Shown: piece after piece, positions 57,665-64,000 of the stretch | Layout: each line of letters opens with the position of its first letter | Numbering within the stretch: the first letter of the stretch is position 1 | DNA from: Ruegeria arenilitoris | Lineage (GTDB): Bacteria; Pseudomonadota; Alphaproteobacteria; Rhodobacterales; Rhodobacteraceae | DNA length: 64,000 nt | Direction of reading: 5' to 3' | Assembly (NCBI RefSeq): GCF_013031355.1 | Contig: NZ_WPZO01000001.1 | Span: 434,001 to 498,000, forward strand | Translations under genes and position numbers: made by a program | Notes under the pieces: model-generated | What the model saw: the letters and a program-made list of their open reading frames with translations, nothing else | Databases searched by the model: none | What the model was told of the DNA's origin: nothing

Positions 57665-58693
57665 CTATGGCGTGATAATCACCTTTCCGTCACTCTTTTT
57701 CAGGGCTTCTGCCAGATTTGGCACCAAATCCCTCAGCGCAAGCCGTTCGGAAACATCGGTTTTCCAGCGGCCATCGGCAAAGCGGGCCTGAACCTCAGCC
57801 ACGATACGGGCCTGATCCTGCGGCGGGGTAGAGGTGACCCAATTGGTCAGCCAGAACCCTTCGATCTGCTTGCCCATAAAGATCAACTGGCCCATTTGCG
57901 TCAGTTTCGGCAGTTCGGCGCTCAGTTTGCCATAACAGATCCAGCGCGCCTGATTGGGCATGGCGCAGAACACCTGCTCGGACAGTTGGTCGGCCACTGC
58001 ATCAAGGAACACGCGGGGTTTCAGTGACTGGCTGACTTCGGCAAAATTCTGAGCGACATCCGGATCGGTGGTCACCAGTACCTCTGCCGCGCCGTGATCT
58101 TTCAACATGCCGACAGTTTCGCCGCGCCGGACCAAGGCGATGGGTTTGAGACCAAGATCGCGCCCCAGTCCGCACATCAGCTTGCCCAACTGGCTGGTTG
58201 CCGCCGAGACGACAAACGCATCCCCAGCGCCCTTAGCGATATCAACCATCGCCATGGCGGTCAGAGGATTCACGATCTGCGCCGCGCCGTCTTCGTCGGA
58301 AATCTCGGGACGCAGGGGGATGCACATCATTGCCGGGGCCAGAACGTATTCGGCCCAAGCGCCGGAACCGGCGGTGATGAAGGCGACGCGCTGACCCATC
58401 AGCCCCTCGGCACACTGACCGGTTGCAACGACATCGCCACAGCCCTCAAACCCAGCGGGGGCTCCTTTGACACGGGCCTGTCCGTATTCTCCCTTGATGA
58501 AATGGATATCGGATGGGTTCACCGAGGCGGAGCGCAGCTTGACCAGAACCTGTCCAGGGCCGGGTTCGGGAACCGTCAACTCGGCTTCGGCCAGCCAATC
58601 CCCGGCATTCTCAATATTTGGCCCGGTGGCTTCGCCGGAATAGCCGTCGTGCGACAGGATGGTTGCGAACATGGTTTGGGGCAGGGCGGTCAT
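57665..58693 (-). CDS. MDR-family oxidoreductase (quinone reductase-like)
   Basis: A 342-aa medium-chain dehydrogenase/reductase. N-terminal GroES-like domain (LRSASVNPSDIHFIKGEYG, GFEGCGDVV) and a nucleotide-binding domain whose glycine motif is degenerate (VVSAATSQLGKLMCGLGR). The four structural-zinc Cys are absent. Resembles crotonyl-CoA reductase or trans-2-enoyl reductase types, but the substrate is unknown. It lies upstream of the liv operon on the same strand. Confidence 0.82.
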   Translation of the reverse strand: MTALPQTMFATILSHDGYSGEATGPNIENAGDWLAEAELTVPEPGPGQVLVKLRSASVNPSDIHFIKGEYGQARVKGAPAGFEGCGDVVATGQCAEGLMGQRVAFITAGSGAWAEYVLAPAMMCIPLRPEISDEDGAAQIVNPLTAMAMVDIAKGAGDAFVVSAATSQLGKLMCGLGRDLGLKPIALVRRGETVGMLKDHGAAEVLVTTDPDVAQNFAEVSQSLKPRVFLDAVADQLSEQVFCAMPNQARWICYGKLSAELPKLTQMGQLIFMGKQIEGFWLTNWVTSTPPQDQARIVAEVQARFADGRWKTDVSERLALRDLVPNLAEALKKSDGKVIITP

Positions 58694-58914
58694 GGTCGTT
58701 CCTTGTTTTATGAACTGATCGTATCGTTGACGAAACCCTGTCGCTGGCGGAAACTCTGGGCCGCCCTGTGCAACGCATGAATTTGGGTTTGTTTACAACT
58801 CGGTGACAGCCAAACAAATGAACCAAGGCGCGTCAATCGACCGACGCCCTGACGTGGATGGAACCTGCGCCGCATCCGAAAGGTGGGCCGCCCGAACCGG
58901 GCGACCCGTTCGCT
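58694..58914. other. 221-bp intergenic region
   Basis: It should hold the promoter of the oxidoreductase (and perhaps of the liv operon). I see no convincing reading frame, RNA gene or strong palindrome. AAGGAACG near 58694-58701 serves as the oxidoreductase ribosome site on the minus strand. Confidence 0.4.
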
Positions 58915-59439
58915 TCACTGTCCCGACAGCAGGTCGCGGAGTTCCTGAATCTTCACCGCGATCGTTTCTGGTGACGCCTTGATGTCGTCCAAAATCTGGA
59001 TGGCCTGCGTTTTCATGTCCTGCGCCAGTTGGCTTTCCTGAATTGAGGCAACCATCGCGTCATAGTCGAAATTCTCAAGGGTCAGCGCGCCGTTCTCGAC
59101 CCACGAGTTCAGCAAATCCTGGCCCTGGTTCGCCAAAGCGGCAACTTCTTCACCGGCTTGATTGGCCAGGTCCGTGGCGGTTTGCCCGGCCTGTTCGGCC
59201 GCATCGTTTGCTTGTTCCGCGATGGACGAGGCCCCTTCGGTCGCCTGATCCGCGACCGAGCTTGCAGCCTCGCTGACCGCCTCGGTTGCGTTCTGCGCTG
59301 CCTCGCTGACCGCGTCGCCGGCATCTTGCGCCGCCGATTGCAATTGTTCGGCGGGCGTGGGTTCGGGTTGGGTAAGGTAATAATATGCGCCAGCGCCAAT
59401 CGCAGCGATGGCTACAGCCAATAGAATAGTGCGCGACAT
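58915..59439 (-). CDS. Ala/Glu-rich membrane-anchored helical protein
   Basis: A 174-aa protein with an N-terminal hydrophobic anchor (TILLAVAIAAIGAGAYYYL) and a long stretch of degenerate 11-residue repeats (AAQNATEAVSEAAS, VADQATEGASSI, AEQANDAAEQ, about 33-105), as in LEA-like or apolipoprotein-like amphipathic helices. A more ordinary helical domain ends it (ASPETIAVKIQELRDLLSG). It is expected in the periplasm, tethered to the inner membrane. No family recognised; structural or membrane-stabilising roles are possible. Confidence 0.7.
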   Translation of the reverse strand: MSRTILLAVAIAAIGAGAYYYLTQPEPTPAEQLQSAAQDAGDAVSEAAQNATEAVSEAASSVADQATEGASSIAEQANDAAEQAGQTATDLANQAGEEVAALANQGQDLLNSWVENGALTLENFDYDAMVASIQESQLAQDMKTQAIQILDDIKASPETIAVKIQELRDLLSGQ

Positions 59440-59656
59440 GTGTCTCTCCTTTGGAAAATGTGTCGCCGAGATGGGTTAAATCTAACCGGATGCAAAGGGG
59501 AAATCCCGGAAATTCTTTTCATATCCGGGGATTGAGCCATGCTATGCCTATCCGCTGAAACGCAATGGCAATAACATGCCACTAGACTATCAAGGTAACA
59601 ATCGGTGCAGGACACCCACCCGCCAAGCCTTTCGCAAAAAGACTGGATAGCCCGTT

Positions 59657-60202
59657 TTGACCGAACGAACGCAGAACCTCGTACAGACTCAGCCAGCATA
59701 TTTCCTCGACTTCGAAGCCAGTTCCCTAACTGCGAACAGTTGGCCGATCGAGATCGGAATTGCTCGCGTTGCTCAAGGCAAGGTTGTCACCGGATCGCGT
59801 CTTATCAAACCCCATCCTGACTGGGACGCGGCGGGCTGGTCGGATGTCAGCGCCGAAATTCACGGGTTAAGCCGCACCTATCTGGAAGCGGAAGGCGATG
59901 AGCCCCGAGCGGTCGCGCAGTGGTTCAAGACAGAAAACACCGGAATTGCTGTGACGGACAATCCGGAGTTTGAACGGCGGTGGCTCATACGGTTGCTGGA
60001 AACGGACATGCCCTTTCCTAAAGTTCAGCTTTTGGACTTTGACAGCTATGTCCGGATGACCTTGGTCGAGGACATTGCGATTTCGCGCGTCTACCACACG
60101 TTGGAGAGTGCAGGACCGCCACCGCACCGGGCAGGGCAGGATGCAGCGCGTTTGGCCGAAGCCTGGTTGAGCGGTTATGAGTACCTGCAGAACTTCGCCT
60201 AG
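59657..60202 (+). CDS. DEDDh-type 3'-5' exonuclease-like protein
   Basis: A 181-aa RNase T/DnaQ-superfamily protein. Exo I is FLDFEASSL (Asp and Glu), and Exo III is HRAGQDAARLAEAW with the DEDDh His and Asp. A central Asp in TDNPEFER could be Exo II. The only available start is TTG at 59657, just after an in-frame stop and without a good ribosome site. Small members degrade RNA or DNA ends; the substrate is unknown. It stands alone. Confidence 0.8.
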   Translation: MTERTQNLVQTQPAYFLDFEASSLTANSWPIEIGIARVAQGKVVTGSRLIKPHPDWDAAGWSDVSAEIHGLSRTYLEAEGDEPRAVAQWFKTENTGIAVTDNPEFERRWLIRLLETDMPFPKVQLLDFDSYVRMTLVEDIAISRVYHTLESAGPPPHRAGQDAARLAEAWLSGYEYLQNFA

Positions 60203-60477
60203 CGCACGGCGAACGCTGTCAACATACGCGTTAAGCAGCATATTTCGCCGGCTCATCTGCTTGCTCAAGCCAGAGCACCAGCGGGTTTCCTCTTGGTTTT
60301 CAGATGGGTATGAAAAGAACTGAAACAACATCATGTTGGGTTCGATATTGAAACGCCGTCAACATATCGAGTTATGGCAGCGTCCAGTGCTTTCATACGC
60401 CCTCTGAACCACAAGCGCCAACTCCATCAGTTAGTGCGCTCTATTGTCGAATCAATTCGATTTGTGTTTTGTGGCCG
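60203..60477. other. Intergenic region with diverged direct repeats
   Basis: No gene is evident. ACGCTGTCAACATA (60213-60226) and ACGCCGTCAACATA (60353-60366), each followed by GTTA and GCAGC, form a 140-bp-spaced direct repeat. CAACATCATGTTG (60326-60338) is palindromic. The 3' part should hold the riboswitch promoter. Confidence 0.45.
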
Positions 60478-60658
60478 GGATGGTTCCCGACCGCGTTCTG
60501 CGGACCGGGATAAAAGGGAATACGGTGCGGCCCTAAAAAGCCAATTCCGTGACTGCCCCCGCAACTGTAGGCGGTGAGCGACCCGAGATCGGCCACTGGG
60601 CAAACGCCTGGGAAGGATCGGGATAGCTTCGACCCGCAAGTCAGGAGACCTGCCATCC
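60478..60658 (+). promoter_or_regulatory. Cobalamin (AdoCbl) riboswitch
   Basis: P1 is GGATGG (60478-60483) with CCATCC (60653-60658). Conserved pieces in order are AAAAGGGAATACGGTGCGG, AATTCCGTGACTGCCCCCGC, AACTGTAGGCGGTGAGCG, CCACTGGGC, CTGGGAAGG, and the B12 box AGTCAGGAGACCTGCC (60639-60654). This is a textbook cobalamin aptamer. It lies upstream of the metal ABC transporter operon on the same strand, where B12 would repress expression. Confidence 0.97.
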
Positions 60659-60874
60659 GAATATTTACTAACCTGGGCGGGGTGTCCCAGAGGGAGATGA
60701 CAATGTTTCACACGGCCTTTGCCGTTCAGAACCTTGCACTCGCTTTGCCCTCGTCCAAGCTGAGGAGGCGAAGCTATTGTCGTTGCGGAATTCTGAATCC
60801 CGACCCTGCAAAACGCGTGGGGTGAATGTCACCTCGGCCCTGTCTGGCATTTCTGTTTCTTGCGGGGCGGCCCG
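60659..60874 (+). other. Riboswitch expression platform and leader
   Basis: CTGGG and CCCAG (60673-60690) form a hairpin just before AGGGAG, so sequestering that ribosome site could be the switch. ATG at 60703 opens a 40-codon frame (MFHTAFAVQNLALALPSSK to KRVG) that resembles nothing known. A second frame from TTG near 60776 ends in an ATGA overlap with the 44-aa gene. Either may be a leader peptide or a decayed gene; neither is convincing. Confidence 0.35.
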
Positions 60875-61009
60875 ATGACGCGGCGGTCCACAGACTATGA
60901 CGTGGCGCAACGCAGCCGCTGCCTGACTGAATACAGCGTTCCAGTGCTGGTTGCAGGCGCGCTGGCGCTGTCGGCGCTTCTGTGGCTTGCGATTTACGCG
61001 GTGATCTGA
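60875..61009 (+). CDS. Small membrane protein (44 aa) heading the metal ABC operon
   Basis: The frame begins MTRRSTDYDVAQRSRC and ends in one hydrophobic helix (VPVLVAGALALSALLWLAIY). Its TGA shares a base with the ATPase ATG (TGATG), so it is translationally coupled to the transporter. Such a short single-pass protein could be an extra transporter subunit, as in some cobalt or nickel systems. Start is moderately sure; no strong ribosome site is seen before 60875. Confidence 0.55.
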   Translation: MTRRSTDYDVAQRSRCLTEYSVPVLVAGALALSALLWLAIYAVI

Positions 61010-61767
61010 TGTCGGCTGTTCTGCAAATCCGCGATCTGACGCTTGGCTACCGCGACCTGACCTTGTTTCGTCGCTTGTCCATGGATATCGAAACCGGCTC
61101 GACTTTGGCTGTTCTGGGGGCCAACGGATCGGGTAAGAGCACATTCGTGAAGGTGCTTCTTGGTTTGATCGACCCTCTTTCCGGCAGTCTTAACTGGCCG
61201 CAAGGCCGCCCCAGTGAAATCGGTTATCTAGCGCAGATGACCGAGTTTGACCGGCGCTTCCCCATCCGTGTGCGGGATCTGGCCGCAATGGGAGCGTGGC
61301 GCGGGTTCGGATACCGTACGGGGCTGGACAGTGCAGCGCGCGACCGGATGACAGCCGCACTGGACGAGGCGGGAGTTCTGGATATCGCCGATCGGCCCCT
61401 GCACATGCTGTCCGGCGGCCAATTGCAGCGCGCCTTGTTTGCCCGTGTGATCATGCAGGACGCTCCGCTTGTTCTGTTGGATGAACCCTTTGCCGCCGTC
61501 GATCAAAACACCGAGGCACATCTGCTGTCGATCATCGAACGGTGGCGTGATGAAGGTCGCGCCGTTGTTCTGGTGGTGCACGATCTGTCATCAGTTCTGG
61601 ACCATTGCAGCCACGTCCTGCTTTTGGGCGGGCAAGAGGCGACCTATGGCAAGGTCAGCGATGTGCTGACCCCCGACCGGCTGGTGGCCCAAGGGTATCT
61701 TTCGGAAAGCCAGGCCTCCTGGATGTTCCGGGACAACCGTTCAACATCGGAGCACGCTCATGTTTGA
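61009..61767 (+). CDS. Metal ABC transporter ATPase (ZnuC/AztA-like)
   Basis: A 252-aa ATPase of the cluster A-I metal importer group. Walker A LGANGSGKST, signature LSGGQLQRALFARV and Walker B LVLLDEPFAAVD with the downstream H-loop VVLVVHDLS are complete. It starts one base into the stop of the 44-aa gene and overlaps the permease by 8 nt. Control by the cobalamin riboswitch upstream makes cobalt a candidate substrate besides zinc or manganese. Confidence 0.92.
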   Translation: MSAVLQIRDLTLGYRDLTLFRRLSMDIETGSTLAVLGANGSGKSTFVKVLLGLIDPLSGSLNWPQGRPSEIGYLAQMTEFDRRFPIRVRDLAAMGAWRGFGYRTGLDSAARDRMTAALDEAGVLDIADRPLHMLSGGQLQRALFARVIMQDAPLVLLDEPFAAVDQNTEAHLLSIIERWRDEGRAVVLVVHDLSSVLDHCSHVLLLGGQEATYGKVSDVLTPDRLVAQGYLSESQASWMFRDNRSTSEHAHV

Positions 61768-62662
61768 CCTCCTCAGCGAAATGTGGAGCTTTGCCTTCAT
61801 GCGGCGTGCCTTTGTGGCGACAACGGTCCTGTCGGCCTCGGTGGCGCCCGTAGGGGCGTTTTTGGTCTTGCGTCGCTTGTCACTGGCAGGCGAGGCCATG
61901 GCCCACGCGATCACGCCCGGTATCGTAATCGGCTTTGTCACCACCGGCCTGTCGGTCATGTCGCTGCTGGCCGGTGGGCTAATTGCGGGCTTGGGCGTTG
62001 CTCTTCTGACGGCCTTTCTGGCGCGCCGGACGATCTTGCGCAGCGATGCCAGCCTTGCCTCGCTATATTTGATCGCGCTTGCTGTTGGTATCTTCATTCT
62101 GTCGGCCGCTGGGTCTGCAGTTCCGTTGAAGAGCTTTCTGTTCGGGTCGATCCTCGGCATAGACGACGCCTCGATGCTGCTTGTGGGCGGGGTCGCAACC
62201 GTCACGCTGGTTGCATTCGCCTTTTTGCTGCGGCCCCTGATCGTCAGCACCTGCGATCCGGTGTTTTTCGAAACTCAGACGCGCCGTCCGTGGCTGGTCG
62301 ATCAGGGCTTTATGCTGCTGCTGGTGCTGAACCTGCTGGCGGCCTTCAAGACACTGGGCACGCTGATGGCGGTTGGCCTGATGATCCTGCCCGCAACGGC
62401 TGCTCGTTACTGGGCCAGCACAATCACGGCTCAGCTGGTTCTGGGGTTTCTCTTTGCCCTGTCCAGTTGCTGGATCGGCCTGACCCTGTCGTACCTGTTC
62501 CCGGACACGCCGTCCGGACCGGCAATTGTGCTGGTTGCAGGTGTTTTCTTCTTCTTTTCGGCCATTTTTGGTCCGTTAGGCTTTGGCAGACGGCTGCGCA
62601 AACCGTCTGTGTCAAAAGACCTCCCCGTTGCGCAAATTCAACAAGAAGAGAGAGCCAAATGA
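61760..62662 (+). CDS. Metal ABC transporter permease (ZnuB/AztB-like)
   Basis: A 300-aa inner-membrane permease of the ABC-3 family with eight or so helices. Family blocks are GAFLVLRRLSLAGEAMAHAI near the start, LFGSILGIDD and AFKTLGTLMAVGLMILPA (the coupling region). It overlaps the ATPase by 8 nt and the binding-protein gene by 4 nt. Confidence 0.93.
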   Translation: MFDLLSEMWSFAFMRRAFVATTVLSASVAPVGAFLVLRRLSLAGEAMAHAITPGIVIGFVTTGLSVMSLLAGGLIAGLGVALLTAFLARRTILRSDASLASLYLIALAVGIFILSAAGSAVPLKSFLFGSILGIDDASMLLVGGVATVTLVAFAFLLRPLIVSTCDPVFFETQTRRPWLVDQGFMLLLVLNLLAAFKTLGTLMAVGLMILPATAARYWASTITAQLVLGFLFALSSCWIGLTLSYLFPDTPSGPAIVLVAGVFFFFSAIFGPLGFGRRLRKPSVSKDLPVAQIQQEERAK

Positions 62663-63555
62663 CTCTTGTGAAATCCCTGTATGCCGGCATTGCCACGGCA
62701 TCCTTTGCCCTGGCCGCACTGCCAGTTGCTGCTGAAGACGACGTCAAGATCGTCGCCAGCTTCTCGATCCTGGGTGACATGGTCGAAGAGGTGGTGGGCG
62801 ATCTGGCCACCGTCACGACCATTGTGGGCCCTGATGCGGATGCGCATGTCTATCAGCCGTCGGTTGCTGACGCGCGCGCCGTAGCCCAGGCGGACATCAT
62901 TTTTGTAAACGGTCTGGGCTTCGAGACATGGTCAGACACACTGATCTCAGAATCCGGAACCGAAGCCACCGTCCATGTTGCCACCAACGGCATCACTCCG
63001 GTCAAGGTTGACGGTAAAACAGACCCGCACGCGTGGAACTCTCTGTCGAACGGCGTGATCTACGTAACCAACGTGGCCGCCGCGATGAAAGAGGCCATGC
63101 CCGAGCACGCGGACGAGATCACCGCCAACGCCGACGCTTATATTGCCGAGCTGGAGGCGCTGGATGCCGTAACCAAAGCAAAGCTGGCTGACCTGCCTGC
63201 AAACCGTCGCACCGTTGTGACCGCGCATGACGCGTTCGGCTATCTGGCGGACGCATATGGCCTGACCTTTCTTGCTCCGGTCGGCATCGACACCGAGGCC
63301 GAGCCTTCGGCTAAGGATCTCGCTGTCCTGATCGACCAGTTGAAGGCAGAAGGCGCGGCGGCCCTGTTTGTCGAAAACATCACCAGCCCGGCCTTGGTAC
63401 AGCAAATCTCGGATGAGACCGGAATTGCGATCGGCGGTCGTCTGTTCTCGGATGCCCTGTCCGAGCGCGGTGGCCCAGCGACCAGCTATCTGGCGATGTT
63501 CCAGCACAACCTCGGCACGCTGCTGGACGCGCTGGCGCACCAGACTGCCAGCTAA
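62659..63555 (+). CDS. Metal ABC transporter substrate-binding protein (ZnuA/AztC-like)
   Basis: A 298-aa cluster A-I binding protein with signal peptide (GIATASFALAALPVAAEDD). Likely metal ligands are His in GPDADAHVYQPS, His in TDPHAWNS, His in VTAHDAFGYL and Asp in GRLFSDALS, as in ZnuA and AztC. The His-rich loop of many zinc-binding ZnuA proteins is absent, and AztD is not encoded nearby. Zinc, manganese and cobalt remain possible. Confidence 0.92.
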   Translation: MTLVKSLYAGIATASFALAALPVAAEDDVKIVASFSILGDMVEEVVGDLATVTTIVGPDADAHVYQPSVADARAVAQADIIFVNGLGFETWSDTLISESGTEATVHVATNGITPVKVDGKTDPHAWNSLSNGVIYVTNVAAAMKEAMPEHADEITANADAYIAELEALDAVTKAKLADLPANRRTVVTAHDAFGYLADAYGLTFLAPVGIDTEAEPSAKDLAVLIDQLKAEGAAALFVENITSPALVQQISDETGIAIGGRLFSDALSERGGPATSYLAMFQHNLGTLLDALAHQTAS

Positions 63556-63571
63556 ACATGGGATTCTGCGC

Positions 63572-63596
63572 GAGGCGGCGATTGATTTGCCGCCTC
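63572..63596 (+). terminator. Hairpin after the metal transporter operon
   Basis: GAGGCGGC and GCCGCCTC form a perfect 8-bp stem with a 9-nt loop, 17 bp past the stop codon. No T tract follows, so termination would be weak or of another type. The remaining gap to 63677 shows nothing else. Confidence 0.5.
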
Positions 63597-63677
63597 AAGC
63601 GTCAAATGGGCAGTTAAAGTCGATGTGACTTTCTCGGAAGCATATCGCGCGCATCGGGGCTCAATCAGCTCTGATGA

Positions 63678-64000
63678 TTAAGCTGAAAACGTCTCGAGAA
63701 CCAATTTCCTGTTCTTTACATGGCGCTCTACAAGTTTTTTCTGAAGCCGACCGGCGGGAATAGGGCAGGCCGCTGCAAACTCAAAACTCAAATCAGCCAC
63801 TTCCGGCAAAATTGTAAGGATCTCTTCCCGCGCTTCGTCGGAAACTGCCTTAAGTGCCTCAGGGCCTGTGTACAGGCTTTCAGAGGGGGCACCTTCTGCG
63901 AAAACAAGTTCATGTTGATCGAACATGAGGTGAAAATACTCAACCTGATCAACATCCATGTCGACGTAGATTCCGGGAAGTTCGGTCAGTTTGGCTGCGG
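63678..64000 (-). CDS. Hint-domain protein, C-terminal part (runs off window)
   Basis: The minus-strand frame is open to the right edge (107 codons seen). The segment LPGIYVDMDVDQVEYFHLMF, then DQHELVFAEGAPSESLYTGPE is the end of the Hint (hedgehog/intein-like) domain found in many large secreted Roseobacter proteins. Hint domains self-process or join proteins. The upstream portion, usually holding calcium-binding repeats or an effector region, is outside the window. Confidence 0.85.
   Translation of the reverse strand, partial: AAKLTELPGIYVDMDVDQVEYFHLMFDQHELVFAEGAPSESLYTGPEALKAVSDEAREEILTILPEVADLSFEFAAACPIPAGRLQKKLVERHVKNRKLVLETFSA

Noticed and set aside
61783..63555. 590-codon frame with an alternative N-terminus over the permease and binding-protein genes
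   Set aside because: Its second half is the binding protein in its true frame; the first half is an out-of-frame reading of the permease. Start codons with ATGA coupling mark the real genes, so it is not a fusion.

Overview
The window reads as chromosomal DNA of a marine alphaproteobacterium of the Rhodobacterales (Roseobacter group, Ruegeria/Phaeobacter-like). The evidence is a high-GC coding style, a ctrA-sciP pair, a circularly permuted two-piece tmRNA with the tag ANDNRAPVAVAA, a DMSP demethylase gene (dmdA) next to acuI, LexA-type GTTC repeats, and several small Rhodobacterales families (DUF4169, DUF1153, DUF1127, alpha-type SspB). No phage, insertion sequence, CRISPR array, rRNA or classical tRNA gene is visible. 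The content is mostly core genome with short accessory stretches.

Layout. 1-4.5 kb: 3' part of a DctD-like regulator, then RNase E. 4.6-8.8 kb: an orphan coiled-coil protein, TusA-like and CcdA proteins, a membrane alpha/beta-hydrolase-like protein and a cytochrome P450. 8.9-14.4 kb: class I aldolase, Tag glycosylase, YciI plus TetR with twin operators, the fumC/DUF4169/RHH operon, an exported protein and SspB. 14.4-17.1 kb: chromate genes and a SnoaL-like protein. 17.2-17.5 kb: ssrA on the minus strand. 17.5-23 kb: a GntR regulator divergent from DUF2182-DUF1326-DinB-dmdA-acuI, a probable DMSP demethylation unit with metal-binding passengers. 23.1-34.9 kb: the envelope cluster frr-uppS-cdsA-dxr-rseP-bamA-skp-fabZ-lpxA-lpxI-lpxB. 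34.9-41.9 kb: mnmA, sciP, ctrA, ligA, recG and a 40-aa membrane protein behind an SOS-like GTTC array. 42-48.3 kb: MarC, an IscU-like scaffold, hisI, gluQ, a methyltransferase, trmFO, enoyl-CoA hydratase, a thioesterase and DUF1127. 48.4-51 kb: a MocR regulator, then rplM-rpsI. 51-58.7 kb: a Liv-type ABC transporter operon with an acyl-CoA ligase, and an MDR oxidoreductase. 58.9-64 kb: an Ala-rich coiled-coil protein, a DEDDh exonuclease, a cobalamin riboswitch ahead of a 44-aa membrane protein and a cluster A-I metal ABC transporter, and the 3' end of a Hint-domain gene.

How the genes work together. The central cluster links isoprenoid supply (Dxr, UppS), phospholipid precursor supply (CdsA), membrane proteolysis (RseP), outer-membrane protein assembly (BamA, Skp) and lipid A synthesis (FabZ, LpxA, LpxI, LpxB). 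The dmdA-acuI unit joins DMSP demethylation with acryloyl-CoA reduction. CtrA and SciP are neighbours that control the same regulon. The most interesting leads are the SOS-box/small-membrane-protein unit after recG, the riboswitch-controlled metal transporter, the DUF2182/DUF1326/DinB trio fused to the dmdA operon, the DctD-like protein without GAFTGA, and hairpins that appear to control ligA translation and bamA-skp read-through. Family names rest on motif recognition; no database search was run.
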